Assembly: GCA_037951165.1 (NCBI GenBank)
Contig: JBBDHG010000112.1
Location: forward strand, 3,275,001-3,339,000
DNA length: 64,000 nucleotides
Reading direction: 5' to 3'
DNA from: Lophius americanus
Lineage: Eukaryota; Chordata; Actinopteri; Lophiiformes; Lophiidae
Made by a program: the position numbers and the translations under genes. The notes under the pieces were generated by a model that was given only the letters and a program-made list of their open reading frames with translations, had not been told where the DNA came from and searched no databases. Each line of letters opens with the position of its first letter. Position 1 is the stretch's first letter. Positions 1 through 11,369 of the stretch are shown one piece after another.

Positions 1-469
1 TAGAAATAAGAATGTTTTTCTCCAATCAGGAATGTTTTTATCACAGTAACCTCCTTATATTAATATTAAGCTCTTCTTCAAAAACCCTGTTTTTTTCCCC
101 CCTTGGTTTGCATATGACCTTTATGCCAAAGTCACAACAATGCCTCGGATTTTAAGAGGGGACAAAATGTGAATTGTTGCGATGTGGTGGTCAGTGTATG
201 CCGACATCAAAGGGAACAGCTCAGTGATGGCGAGACCAGGAGGCGTATAAGACTAGACCCAGTCAACAAAAGTAAACCCAACCTGAAAGGCAGTCAGGAT
301 CGGTAATAAGGGATCATCCCTGGTGTAATTCTTCCCTCCTGACCCCCAACAAAAAGACCTGAGACAAGAGCTGCATATCTGGGGGAGGGGAGGGAGTTTC
401 AGGAAGAGTCTGGTGGTCTGACAGGCACTGACCAGGTCGCCATGCCAACAACATATATACGCACACACA
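1..469. other. Non-genic sequence, nothing recognised
   Basis: No repeat family, RNA gene or convincing exon is visible. Short open frames here lack any recognisable domain. Confidence 0.5.
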
Positions 470-900
470 AAAACTACTGCCCGCAACAGTCCGGAGCCCT
501 CTTGCCCTCTTCCATCGCCCTCATATTGTAATCAGCTGCCTTGGGCCTCGTATTGTATGTGGAGGTGTCCAAACATGGCGGGCAATAGGAGGTCAGCCAG
601 GCCACTGACCTTGGCCCCTGGCGGCCCCTTTGGAGGCCCACTAAGGAGTGGGGAGTGAAGTTGTTGGATATGGGTGGTGTCAGGCCAGGGCTATGTCCCT
701 CTGTGGCAGGTCTGGTTCTTAATCAGCTCAGAGGCCGGGCGAAGGCGGGAGAGCATGTGGTATTGTCCGGTGGTGTCTGAAAGGCCCATACTAAAAGGCC
801 GGGGCGGGACAGGGTCAGACTGACCACAGTGCTCGGTCACCTTTTAAATGCCACTCCCACTACGACCAGCTCTGCTTGGTGAGCACCCACCCATGGATAA
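470..900. other. GC-rich block, candidate conserved non-coding element
   Basis: This block is clearly richer in G and C than the AT-rich DNA that follows, and carries no simple repeat or transposon signature. Two similar 14-mers (CCTCATATTGTAAT near 519 and CCTCGTATTGTATG near 547) form an imperfect direct repeat. Such complex islands in fish gene deserts are often conserved enhancers, but conservation cannot be seen from one sequence. The call is inference from composition only. Confidence 0.25.
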
Positions 901-1487
901 CCACAGAGGATGACATTATTCTGGACGAGTGTATCTTTTAATTATTAAGACGATAGTATGTCCAGAACTATTCAATATTATTATATCATATCATATTTTG
1001 TGCATATTTTTTCTTATGATCCATTAAGCTCATTTGTTGGTGCGAGTTTACTAGATAGTTTGATGCTGTCTAAAAGGAACTAAGCTTCTTTTAAATGTAC
1101 TTTAGGAATGTTCGACTGAAAAAAAACATAACAGGAAAAAAAGAGTAGCCTAACTGTTTTGAACGTACTTTTGGATAATCCATTTCGTATTGGACACTAC
1201 AACTGAAGATCAAAAAGAAGGAATGTTAGTTATGACCTGATTGACTGTTGGACTGGTGTTTGTCCTAAAGTCTTCTTATTAGTAATTTATCACAATATCA
1301 TATGAGAAAATAAAGACTATAATAATAATAATAATAATATTATCAGGTTAAGTCATCATCTGGAGAGGACAAACAGTATGGAAGGACAAACTTTAGAGTG
1401 TCCTCAGTCAAGTGGGTCAGTCAAGTGTCAAACCTAAATTAGCAGACACTTTTGGAGTAGTACACTTACCTTTACAAAAGGCATCAA
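901..1487. other. AT-rich non-genic sequence
   Basis: AT-rich spacer with a short AAT-trinucleotide run. No gene or dispersed repeat recognised. Confidence 0.5.
1319..1339. repeat. (AAT)n microsatellite
   Basis: About seven copies of AAT in an uninterrupted run. Confidence 0.85.
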
Positions 1488-1795
1488 AAGGCCTACCCTG
1501 TCCACGGCAGCAAGGGTACATCCCCAAAGAGCTCCAGATCCCCTGTGTTGTTAAAAACAAAATCCCTGATTGAACTACTCCAAGGAAATTTGAACTTATG
1601 TCCGAAAAACAGTGTTTTTCTCAACAACAAAAAAAGGGAAAAGAAAGGCTCTCCTTTCTTAATTTCAAAAGAAGTGAAATTATGAATCATTAGAGTAAAA
1701 TATGATATATATACAAGATAGATCTCCTCGTGTCGATTCATATGCGCCAAAATGGACTAAATTGGACCAGCGGTTGACAAATATGGCCCGTAAAC
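1488..1795 (-). mobile_element. Relic A of a Helitron-like dispersed repeat family
   Basis: Read on the minus strand, this matches two other places in the window (48985-49557 and 57690-58819). Shared motifs in order are a GGTCCAATTTAGTCC-like box, CATATGAAT, GAGGAGATCTAT, a stretch rich in CATATTTTACTC, ACTGTTTTTCGGACAT and GTTCAATCAGGG. The end near 1488 aligns with the CTAG-ending terminus of the 58-kb copy, but the terminal bases are degraded (AGGCCTTTT in place of AGGTCTAGTT). The copy is 5'-truncated compared with the other two. No protein is encoded; an 85-codon open frame in it is chance. Family assignment to Helitron is inferred from the terminus of the 58-kb copy. Confidence 0.55.
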
Positions 1796-1831
1796 TGGGC
1801 GGTTTTATTTTTTCGTTTCTGGGACCGGATT

Positions 1832-1861
1832 TTGCTGAGACATCTTGAGAAGTCTCAGCAA
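1832..1861. repeat. Perfect 10-bp hairpin
   Basis: Arms TTGCTGAGAC (1832-1841) and GTCTCAGCAA (1852-1861) flank a 10-base loop. It lies just outside relic A and is one of a series of short perfect inverted repeats in the window. Confidence 0.8.
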
Positions 1862-1921
1862 GTACGAAACACATTATCAGCTCTGAAAGCGGGCTCATCT
1901 TGATTACAACCGCTAATACAC

Positions 1922-1960
1922 GTACCGATCAGTCACAACATTACAACCGGTCACTGACTC
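1922..1960 (+). mobile_element. Possible Tc1-like terminal inverted repeat fragment
   Basis: ACCGATCAGTCACAACATTA resembles the outer end of the fish Tc1-like family whose deleted copies occur at 4515-4990 and 12680-13004; the far ends of those copies carry the complementary type of sequence. No partner end or internal sequence is recognisable nearby, so this would be a solo end. Chance similarity cannot be excluded. Confidence 0.35.
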
Positions 1961-3061
1961 ATTTCAATACACAATGAATCCTAAAACAACTGTTTCCCAG
2001 TCCAAACACTAAAATATGGCGTTCTAACATGCGGTAAGTCTGGATTAATCTCAACATTACATTTTACAATAGTCCATGTCACCATAAGGCAGCATGAGAA
2101 ATGTTCAGCTGCAGTCTGGAGTCCACTCCCACTGAGATTTTTATAAACGTAAACCACCTAAACCTCTGGTATCTCATCAGTTTTAGAATGGATCATACGC
2201 TTCATGAAATTTCTCTTGAAGAGAAGATTTTACTTTTTTTCAATTTTGAGAAATGAAATACCAAAACATACACAAGCCCGAAAAATACACCGACCAAAAA
2301 CATACAGGCACACGGATCAATATGGTCCAAATTTAACAAGCACTTGAAAATGTGGCTCAACTGTAAAGGTAGGGACACATCTTTAACTCCAAAGTCAGTG
2401 GTAAGGACTACATTGAAGTCATATTTGAGGTCAGCCCTGCATCTATCGAGTTATTTTGTTCTATGGTGCACAAACTTTCTCTTTCAACAAAGTTTCATGG
2501 GAGCGTAATTCCAGTCACCGCTGCTCCACTGAGCGGCTCAATCTTCCCTGCCCTGACAGATGCCAACCCTGTTAGCTAGTGAGGTGACTTCATTCTTTCT
2601 ATTAATGCCACTTTATTCTGGCTCCTAACATGCAGATGGTTCTTCATTGAACTACATGTTGTATTCTTTACAGTCATAATGTAAAGAATATCGTTTGCAC
2701 TGCTCGCTCACTGATTCTGTTGATCTACTATACAAATCCTGCAGGCTATCAGCTTCTTAATTGTCTTTTGATAAACTTTACTGCTTTTATAACAGACTGT
2801 TAAACCAAACAGGTTGCTATACCAACAGTGTATTTGCTGAACTGCAATTTAGTCCTTTTATGTCTCATCACATCACTGCTGATACAAAAGGTAAATAAAA
2901 TGTATAAATAAATAATATGAAGAAAATATATTAAAAAAAACATCCATGTAAATTTAGGAAAATAACCAAGAGTAGAAAAGAAAACAGTCCGGGCTTTGTG
3001 CATTTTTTAGTCAACAACTAAAGCAGGTTAAATTGCTTACAAGTTGGATGCAGCCCACATT

Positions 3062-3063
<2 letters not shown>
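1961..3063. other. AT-rich non-genic sequence
   Basis: No gene or clear repeat family. It contains the 2662-2690 hairpin listed separately. Confidence 0.5.
2662..2690. repeat. Perfect 11-bp hairpin
   Basis: Arms TATTCTTTACA (2662-2672) and TGTAAAGAATA (2680-2690) with a 7-base loop, in otherwise unremarkable AT-rich DNA. Confidence 0.85.
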
Positions 3064-3113
<50 letters not shown>

Positions 3114-3118
3114 ACACA
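3064..3118. repeat. (AC)n microsatellite
   Basis: An almost pure AC run of about 55 bp with one AT interruption near its end. It produces spurious histidine/threonine-rich open frames on the plus strand and valine/cysteine-rich ones on the minus strand. Confidence 0.95.
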
Positions 3119-3346
3119 GACGTGTGCACTTGTCAGGGTGCAACACACTTCCAGCAGTAATGTGAAACGTCTCCATGATGAATGCAACGTGAATGACTTT
3201 AACGAAGGGGCATATTTGTAACGTGAAGAAGAGTATCATCGTGATTTATTAATAGTTATTTGGTACTCACATCATTAATAATTCTCGACATTTCAAAGTC
3301 ACGTTAAACCCAACGGAAGCGTTAAGTACATGCACTTTAACACTGG

Positions 3347-3369
3347 GCTAGCTAGCTAGCTAGCTAACT
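3347..3369. repeat. (GCTA)n microsatellite
   Basis: Five to six copies of GCTA, a self-complementary-rich tetranucleotide able to fold back on itself. Confidence 0.85.
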
Positions 3370-3379
3370 AGTTTAGAGA

Positions 3380-3717
3380 GATGAGTCGTCATCGTCAGAA
3401 CCCACGTGCCAGAACCCACAGAACCCACGTGCCTCTGCTTCAAATGCTCCAGTGTTACTGACGTTCTCCGCCCCAGGACAGGTCCGCTTTACAAATCCTG
3501 CAGTTTGCAACTTCTTTTGGCTGTGTTGAGGGAGAAATACTCCCACACCTTAGATGTTTTCAGTCACGATGGTGTCGACCTCGCTTTAATATTTAATTTC
3601 TTATTACTCATGTCGGAATCGGTGGCTGTGTCCGATGACGTCAACGACTAATCGACTATTAAATTCGTCGACAACTAATTTCATAATTGATTATTGTCGG
3701 TTATTCGTTGCAGGCCT
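3380..3717. mobile_element. Probable hAT-like non-autonomous element
   Basis: The right part is a run of GTCGAC/ATTAGT-type motifs (AACGACTAATCGACTATTAA near 3644, GTCGACAACTAATTTCATAA near 3667) that ends in CGTTGCAGGC. This style of terminus is common in fish hAT-derived miniature elements. The left part shows a duplicated AGAACCCACGTGCC (3397-3410 and 3420-3433). An 81-codon open frame crosses the element but has no recognisable domain. The left boundary is a guess and no target-site duplication is clear. Confidence 0.35.
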
Positions 3718-4514
3718 GCGTTATAATGAGTCATATTGAAGCCTCCTCATATGTCACATGCTTGTCTGACCTTGTTGACGTAAATGCAGGCCTTCACTTG
3801 TGCCACTGGGTCTGGTTCAATGAAGGGCTAATCATATTTTGAGAGTGTGCTGCATAGTTTTAATCATTAATGTACTTATTTTTTCTTCTCAATGATAAAT
3901 AGTATGTATTAGGACTCGGAGACTTGGTTCTATTAAATTTGCATTGCATTATGTTAATTTGTTTGATTAATTAATTATTTAGTTAATTACTGTACTTTTA
4001 ATATTGCACATGCCAGATTTTTAACTGTTCTTTCTTCGACAGGGCAGGAGCCATGGGCTTAAGTGGGTGGCAGCGTGGCCCTTTGGTGGTGGTCCCCCTC
4101 ACAGCTGCCTGAATTAATGATGACACAGGGTGTCACTTGGTGTGCAATGTTCACATGTGGTGTGTAGTATAAGGATCCCACCCCCTGTTTTGCCCCGGCT
4201 GTAGTAAGCCACAGTCCGGTCCCTAGCCTCATATTATTTTAATATGGCTTTGGATTTTAACTTGGTATAATGACGTTTACATTTTATATTTGATATTTAA
4301 TACATTTTCATACTGGAATGGAATCATGTCTCTGGCCTTGGTGTACGATTCATCTGTGACTTTCTTTCCAACTGATTCCAATTTTAAAGTAAAAGTAAAG
4401 GTCATTGAAATGATTTAATTAGAAAATAATAACAATACAAAAAAAAAGTGTTGTCAGTAAAACCGAAATTAACCCCTGGCTACACGCTCGCTCCACCCTC
4501 CCCCTCCACCTTGC
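3718..4514. other. Non-genic sequence, nothing recognised
   Basis: AT-rich, with a somewhat GC-richer patch around 4040-4220. No repeat or exon recognised. Confidence 0.5.
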
Positions 4515-4990
4515 CATACTATAGTGTCTGTCAGTGGGTGGGATATATTAGCATGAAATCTGATGCTGATGTTTGAAAGCAGGACAAATGGGTGGACGTA
4601 CTCTCTTCTCATAAGTTATATGAGAAATATAAGTCTCCTTTTTATGTCCCATCTAATAGTTTCTTGCAAGGATCTAAACAACTTAGATAACAGCTGAATT
4701 ATGATGGCTAGAGAGCTAGCCAGAACTGCTAAAAGTGATCTCAGGAAGGACAACTGGTGAACCGGCGACAGCGTCATAGGAGCCCAAAGTTCTCTGATGT
4801 GCGTGGGGAGCAAGGGCAAGTCAGTGTTGTCAGATTACAAAGAAGACCTACTGTAAGACGACTTGATGAAAAAGTTAATGCTGGTTCGGATAGAAAGTTG
4901 TGAGAGCACACAGAACATCACAGAGCTGTTTTGGCTGCACAAATGGGACTAAGGTTATATCAGGTGGTCATGTTTAAGGTGATTTTCAGT
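4515..4990 (+). pseudogene. Internally deleted Tc1/mariner-like element (family 1)
   Basis: The left part holds the leader typical of a widespread fish Tc1-like transposon (GTCAGTGGGTGGGATATATT near 4530, then AAGCAGGACAAATGGG). It continues into the beginning of the transposase reading frame: ATGATGGCTAGA, AACTGGTGAACCGGCGACAG, GATGTGCGTGGGGAGC, AAAGTTAATGCTGGTTC. These would encode the N-terminal helix-turn-helix DNA-binding region and linker. At about 4925 the sequence jumps straight to the 3' end (CTGTTTTGGCTGCACAAATG, then AGGTGGTCATG). The whole DDE catalytic core is therefore missing. The frame is broken and the product could not transpose. Start and end are approximate. The 12680-13004 copy has a similar structure. 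Confidence 0.75.
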
Positions 4991-6459
4991 TCAATATCTG
5001 TGTAGAACAGGGTTCGTTTGATTTTAAGTACTCTTTACATTTGATTCATTTAAGACTGAGTTATAATCTACATACACCATAAAACATCATTTGTCTTTCA
5101 TAGATGAAATCAGATCAGAGGTTCCCCTGAGAAAGAGGCTAATTTCAATGAATAGAAAACAAAAGGTGTTTTGTAGGAGTCTCGTCCTCCTGGTCAGACA
5201 TCACTCATCCTACTTCCCACGTGTGCACACACACACACAAACAGTCCCTCACACACACACTCCATGCTGTCTCCAACTGTTGACTCACGACTCAATTAGC
5301 ATCTGATAAAAGTCGTTGATTCACTTAAGCTGCCTGAAGACATCAGCAGCCGCGGAGACTCACCCACACACTTTAATTGTATTACAACTGTCAGCCAGAC
5401 GGATTAATTTCATTAAGCACCTCCTGCTATCTGACACACACCACATTCAATACTGATCAATGGGAGATCAGGAGATATGGAGGACATCAGTGAAGTGACA
5501 CAAGCACCTCTTCAAGACACATTCCTGAGGACCAGAGATTGGATAAGAATCACCATTTCTTTTATTGCAAATTCTCAAATGACAAGCTTCTATTAAAATT
5601 TATAATGAATTGGTTCCACATCGGGCATAAAAGCTAGTTTATTGACAGGAAAATTTGTATTTCATTTTCTGCATTCTTGGACTCTGTATTTAATAGAGTG
5701 AAAACAATGCATATTATATTCAATCACAATGAACACAATGTGTTCAAGGCAAACGAAACATCATTTTAACTCTGTTTAAATAGTAGCAGTTTCATATTTG
5801 CAATTACTTGAAATTGTATTTGATAAAAAGCAGTCATACTCAGTGCTACTTCCAGAGAAACTGTCTCGCCATAAACCCTGAAAGCCTCTGTCGTATAAAA
5901 ACACCTGTTATCATCTGACTTATGCAGCAAATAGGTCATGTGATGACAGCTAAACAAATTCCATTTTCTGATGGAGACTGTGAGATGAAAGCACTGTTAA
6001 AGACGATGAATGATAACTTTGTACTCAACAAAGTACACTGTGACATCACTGCAATGGAATCTATAAAAAAAACAACCTGTGCAGTAAGAAGCTCAGACGG
6101 AAGGTGAACCAGCCAACAGCATAACCAGTCAGTACATTATACTGGAACATCAGCTATGGTCACTATGGTTGAACCCAGGGCATAGAATCAGTACCACTTT
6201 GAGAAAACAGCCAAAACTACAAAATGTGACTTTCTTTTTTAAATAAAATGTGAAATTCCCCTTTAATAATAAGTGTTCCTATCTCTTCCTTCACTCTCCC
6301 ATTCCAACACCATTACAGGTTGTGTTGTGTTTGATAGCAGATGGGCAACATTACAGCTAGTCTGAGGAAAGTTCAACACCTAAGTGGGTATGTTTTAATG
6401 AAGTGGACTGCAAGTCCTTTTCAAGCACACAATGACAGGATATATGACATCCCAGACTC
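4991..6459. other. Non-genic sequence with a minor CA repeat
   Basis: The part around 5330-5530 is GC-richer and has TTAATT and TTTAATTGTATTAC homeodomain-like motifs. The rest is AT-rich. No gene or transposon recognised. Confidence 0.45.
5223..5261. repeat. Imperfect (CA)n microsatellite
   Basis: Two CA blocks separated by about a dozen non-repeat bases. Confidence 0.85.
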
Positions 6460-6990
6460 CTCAGCTCTCATGGCTTCACGGGCTAATGGGACCTGCCAAT
6501 GGAGTCTTCTTTTTTCCCCTCTCACCCAAGAGAAAGGAGAGCAATTAAATTCAATTGGAGCCTATAGCAATGCTGGGACCTCGGCCCCAGGAGGCCATGG
6601 CGGTCCGGCTGTTTAATCATCATGTGACCTAGTTGCTGGTTCTGATAAATGGGGCTGGGGAGGGAAAGCTTTGGCCTGTCATTAATCTAAACTCAGATGA
6701 GGACAAGCACACACGGTTGCCGCCAACTTAATTGGCCACTTATTTTAGCACGAGCAGGAGGCTAAAGCAAGATGGAGATAGATGTTCTGCCGTTGATCCA
6801 TAATTCGGCCCTCCGGGGTGCTAATACAAGCAAAACAAACAGTATAGGAGGAGGCGGTTTAGGAGATGAGGGGAGTCTCCGAGGAGACCCGAGGAGACCT
6901 GAGGGCTTTCCACTATTCCATGGATCATGATAATACAGCTCAGAAAAGGCCAGTTTGACTGGAACTCCAGAGGACAAGTGGTTTCCTGGA
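6460..6990. other. GC-rich complex block, candidate conserved non-coding element
   Basis: About 500 bp of high-complexity sequence without repeats, mixing GC-rich stretches (GGCCATGGCGGTCCGGCTGT near 6593) with homeodomain-type cores (AGCAATTAAATTCAATTGG near 6540, TCATTAATC, CTTAATTGGCC near 6728). The open frames on both strands that cover it have no recognisable domain. It is the most enhancer-like block by eye in the left third of the window. Conservation is not testable here, so this is inference. Confidence 0.3.
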
Positions 6991-7380
6991 TATACTTGAA
7001 AAGCTTGACCTGTCGTTTTGTCTTTGACTGTTTCTTAAAAAGCTATTTGTACATCGTATATAAAGTAAATCTTTTGGTGTGAAAAAAGCAGGACAAAGTT
7101 CCTAACTCTTGTTTCGTCCTGTAGAAAACTTGCCTAATTACAAGAATGTGCTCAAGCTTGTTATCTATATTTATCTCTTCCACTGCTGTGTTTAATCTCT
7201 GACTGGCTGTCCAATCAGGTTGTGTCAAGGGTCAGCAGTCACCCAGGTGGCTGCCCGCCTGATGGATCATGGGAACAGGAGGGGCGGACTTAGATGTGAT
7301 AAGGTGCCTATCTTGACAGGGGCTTCCTCTCAAGGCCTGAGCTCAGTGACACAGTGTTGACAGAGAGAGATAGATGCGTG
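6991..7380. other. Non-genic sequence
   Basis: Around 7230-7340 is GC-richer with GATA-like motifs (GTGATAAGG and its complement-type CTATCTTG). No repeat or exon seen. Confidence 0.4.
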
Positions 7381-7384
7381 TTTG

Positions 7385-7432
7385 GATGGATGGATGGCTG
7401 GATGGATGGATGCATGGACGCATGGATGGATG
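7385..7432. repeat. Degenerate (GGAT)n microsatellite
   Basis: About a dozen GGAT-type tetranucleotides with GCAT and GGCT variants. Confidence 0.9.
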
Positions 7433-7435
7433 GCA

Positions 7436-7774
7436 CAGACATGGAGGAATCAGAAGGAACAAGGCACAACCTGTCTTTGGCTGTTATCGGTTAACCTCCT
7501 GACCTGTGCGTATTTTGCCTTTTCTCCAATTTCAGCCCGAGATGCATGAGGAGAGCACGACGAGCTGCGGCTGTATGTTCATGGGATATTAATATCAGTC
7601 TGTAACTCGACCCATTCGATCCAGACCGAGGCACCGTAATAATTGTGAGGCTGGTTTAATATTTGGCACAGAAATAAATACCCCACACCATGACTGTTGA
7701 TCTTATTGAGCCACTTTCATTATACATTTGACTTTCCTGTCACACCAGGATAAAAAAAAAAAAAATTCTGATTG
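7436..7774. other. Non-genic sequence
   Basis: Complex sequence at 7500-7680 could be a conserved element. A 13-base A run lies near 7752. Nothing diagnostic. Confidence 0.4.
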
Positions 7775-7856
7775 ATGTTGCGATTCACGACCCTTAAGAG
7801 GATAAGCAGGTTCAGAAAATGGAAGGATGGATGGTTGGATTGATGGATGGATCATG
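7775..7856 (+). mobile_element. LINE-type 3' tail with (GGAT)n
   Basis: ACCCTTAAGAGGATAAGCAG followed by TTCAGAAAATGGA and a degenerate GGAT run is a very common fish non-LTR retrotransposon 3' end, of the same type as the one ending at 11625. Only the last 50-80 bp remain, typical of a 5'-truncated insertion. The clade (L2 or CR1 type) is a guess. Confidence 0.6.
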
Positions 7857-7878
7857 TAGAGTGTCATCTCTACATGAT
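7851..7878. repeat. Perfect 11-bp hairpin at a LINE tail
   Basis: Arms ATCATGTAGAG (7851-7861) and CTCTACATGAT (7868-7878), loop of 6. It begins exactly where the GGAT tail ends, so it may have formed during or after the insertion. Confidence 0.85.
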
Positions 7879-8439
7879 TTTTTGATTGCTAGTTTGTCAA
7901 TATTTGCATTTAAAATCAAATTAAGCCGAATCATCACACTAGCATTGTCGGCATGTTAGCCTTGCTATGCTGGAATCTCAAAGCACTGCTGAATCTATTT
8001 ACAGCCTTACACAGCATAACTATAGATCTTTAGTATATATAAGTACTGACAGTCTTACCAAAGTTTATTAAGGTCAAGCCAAATATCACATTTATAATAA
8101 TTGTCACCTATTTTTGAACTGGAAATGTGAATTTAATGTATGGAATGCCAAATAGGAATGCATGCAATATTATCTTTAGAAGAACACTCAACACTTTCTG
8201 AGATGCTGCCCAGACAGACAGTGTAGCCAGCTCTCCTCTATGAATCATAAAAATCACATCAAAATAGAGACTAGACCATAGCTGATGCCTAACTTGAGGT
8301 CCTCGAGGGGTCTGTGTTAATCTGTGATATCAGGAATCATGCGACTTTCCTGAGCAGTAGTATGTGGCTGTGTCGCCATCATGCCTCATCGCTTTTATAA
8401 ACTGAGTGAGAATCCGATCAATATGATAAATTGGGGCTC
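7879..8439. other. AT-rich non-genic sequence
   Basis: No repeat family or exon recognised. Confidence 0.5.
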
Positions 8440-8999
8440 CACTGCACCGTGCAACCTAATTCCAGCTAATTGGGCCATTTCACACAAATCTCCAAGACAG
8501 AATGAATGACTTCCCTAATGAGCTTGGCTCTTTCACGCTCTAATCTGTGGCCAGCAGCAGGAGCCTGGCCCAGTTGACCTGCTCATTCCCCGGTGGTGAG
8601 TGATGAGCCGGACACTGGCCCTGCTTCAGCCGCAGTGAAAGGTTGCTCATCCCCTGCTCTCTGCAGGAGACCTTGGTCTTCAGAGAGCTAGGCCTGACCC
8701 CATCGGATGGGAGTGGGCCTGGCTCAGATTCCAGAGTCAACAACCCCGGATTGGTCTTAACACCCCTGTAATGCCGCCAACCGCTGGCTACCCAGCGCCC
8801 TGACCCAGCTCAGGCATGGCAGGGCCCCCTGTGGGGAGTCAGGGGGTCAGTCTCTTGGAGTGTCATTGTTGAAGCCGCTGACCGATGATGAAAGGAGCTT
8901 GTGGTCAAGCTAGTGGTGTGTAGATGATGTGAGAGCGAGGGGATAGTACCACCCCTGCTGCTGTTGTCTATTTTGGCATAATGCTGGTGTGTCAGCAAA
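8440..8999. other. GC-rich block, candidate conserved non-coding element
   Basis: The block is repeat-free and starts with a homeodomain-like cluster (CAGCTAATTGGGCC near 8463, then CCTAATGAG and CTCTAATC), followed by a GC-rich part to about 8990. Minus-strand open frames of 67 and 62 codons cover it but carry no known motif. It could be an enhancer or a short untranslated exon; nothing decides this. Confidence 0.25.
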
Positions 9000-9821
9000 A
9001 GACAACGATCAACAATGGCTCTGCATTACACAATAATGTTTGTGCATGGACTCTTTCTCGGGGCCAATCTAGTGCTCACAAAGCCCGTCTGACATTAATA
9101 AGATGACCTGAGATGCTATTCAGCACATCAGTCTTCATTTCGTCAGGCATCTCAGGAATAGGTCCTTGTTGGGCCCTCAATACCCCGTGTTGGCTAACAC
9201 TTACAAAGTGACAGATGCAATAGATCTAAAAATTTGGAGGTAAAGTGAACATATGTGAAATCTATCTGTTATTAGATTTGAGATTTTATGCTGTCCTGAA
9301 TGGACATGTGACAAGACCTCATTAGTAACATTCTGAAGCCAGACAAAAGTGACAAAACTAGATTATTGATTCAAGATTTTAATAGATGGGAAAGCTGACG
9401 AGTTTTTTTCTCATTTATAAAAGTTTCATCTCAGTAGATTTTGGGCCACATTTTTTTACACTAAATAAAAAATGAAGGATCCTTTAGTTAAGCTAAAGAC
9501 TATGAACCAATATACTGTAATTGCATCTTTTTAAAATCCTGAATCAAAATGAATATTTGTATATTGGTGAAAAAAAAAATTAGGCATGATGGAGAGATTT
9601 TTTTAACAAGTCAGAAATTGAAGCTTTAGCCAACTATACAAGGTATTTATTCGTTTTTCTGATGAGTGAGTGGACGTATATCGTTGATGGTAATATAAAG
9701 TGCCTTTTTGTGTTACACTTCATCTTCTGGTGATGTACGTGTTATCCTTTGTGGCTTCTAGCCAACTGCTAAGCCAATAAGCCAACTAACAAAGATGAAC
9801 ATATGAAATTTATTTGGACAA
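9000..9821. other. AT-rich non-genic sequence
   Basis: Nothing recognised. Confidence 0.5.
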
Positions 9822-9834
9822 TATATATAAATAA

Positions 9835-9884
<50 letters not shown>
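9822..9884. repeat. (TA)n microsatellite
   Basis: About 60 bp of nearly pure alternating A and T, with an AAAT interruption in the left third. It is a likely hairpin/cruciform former. Confidence 0.95.
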
Positions 9885-9885
<1 letters not shown>

Positions 9886-11369
9886 CCTGGTGAAACCAGC
9901 CACCACAGGACACAAAAATATATTTTGGGTTCTTTATTCTGAAAAAAAAAAATTGTGTGGCTCAATAATTAATAAAATAAAAAATATTTCATTAAAAATT
10001 GTTCTACAAATGAAGTCTAGTCCTTCATGGAATTATTACTGAGTTTGCTTACAAAGCGTAATAAAGGTTCCTTTTCATTAGCCCAGAATCCAAAAAGTGC
10101 ATAAAACTAAATACACAAATTACCGCATCAATCTGAAATAATGTAGTAGCCCTTAATAAAAAAAAAACAAAGCACATAAATTACAAGATTACATTTGAAC
10201 ACATCTTCATGATGATGACTTACAATTCTTCTTTGCCCGCAACTGGTTATTATTGAATAGACATTGTTACCCAAAACAATATCAACCTCAGCTGGACTGA
10301 CTTTTTGTTACACTGTTTTTTCCCCCCAGCTACATATATTTTTCGTTATATTTGAAAGTAGTTTGCAATGAAGGAATCTCTCCACTCTCTGCTCTCCACT
10401 TAACATCGGTTGCTTTTGCCAGCTCTGTAGGGGTCGCTGTCAAAGCACAATCGGAATTTCAAAGAGGGATTTTTTCCAAAGAACATAAAAAATGATTTCA
10501 TAAAGGATACTGAGATTTGTTAATGGTTTATTTCACCCAGTTACTCTCTTTTCCTCCTCACCTCTTAAAAACAGAGTAGAACCGTCCTCCTCTGCCTCCT
10601 CCAGACACATTCCAGGCTCGGCTATCGTAGCCCAGAGTAATGTTTTTTTATACAATCCAGTCAGTTTGTATTTAGTTTTTAATAACAAATAATCTGTCAA
10701 TGGCACAAGTTGATACTTAGGCCTTTCAAAGTAGACCGGTCCCAAGTTCAGAAATTTCCCACAATACAATGAGAAAGTCCCAGATGCAAAAGCCTCCTTA
10801 TTCAAACTCGATTCGGACCCATATGGCCCATGTCTTTATACAGGGGAGTGTGGGAGGAAGTTTGGAACAAGATGGCTAGTGAGTATTTTGTTCCAAGTAC
10901 TGGGGCTGGGCTGGGGTGAATAGTCGGGAGACTAATGAATAAGAGCTAAAGAAGGAGAGACAGCGTGAGAGTGGAGGAAGGGAGCACAGCAAGTGGTCGA
11001 AGCCAGAACTCTCTCGTTCTTTCTCAATGTCTCTCTTTATTTCTCTCTCTGTGTCTCCAACCCAAACTGGGACAGGAAGTAGGATTGTTTGCTGCCAGCA
11101 CGTGTGATCCACAGCCCAGCATGCTCTGCGCTCCTGATGGAGGTCAGGCAGGAAGTGGCCAGGCGTGGGCTGTGACCTCTGGGTAATGAGAGAGGATCTT
11201 AAGGGGGAATTTCTGCCTGTGCCACATTCCCTGCTTGGTTACACAGACATGGCATGCGAAATGTGGAAACAGTGGACCCCAGAGCAACAATAGTATCAGA
11301 TTCAGTTTGAATGATTAGTCCTATTCACACTACTATATAACATAAAATGATGTTTCTCAGTGCTGAGCA
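9885..11369. other. Non-genic sequence
   Basis: It is AT-rich to about 10500, then more complex. A 90-codon minus-strand open frame at 10533-10805 has unremarkable composition and no motif I know. No repeat family recognised. Confidence 0.4.
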
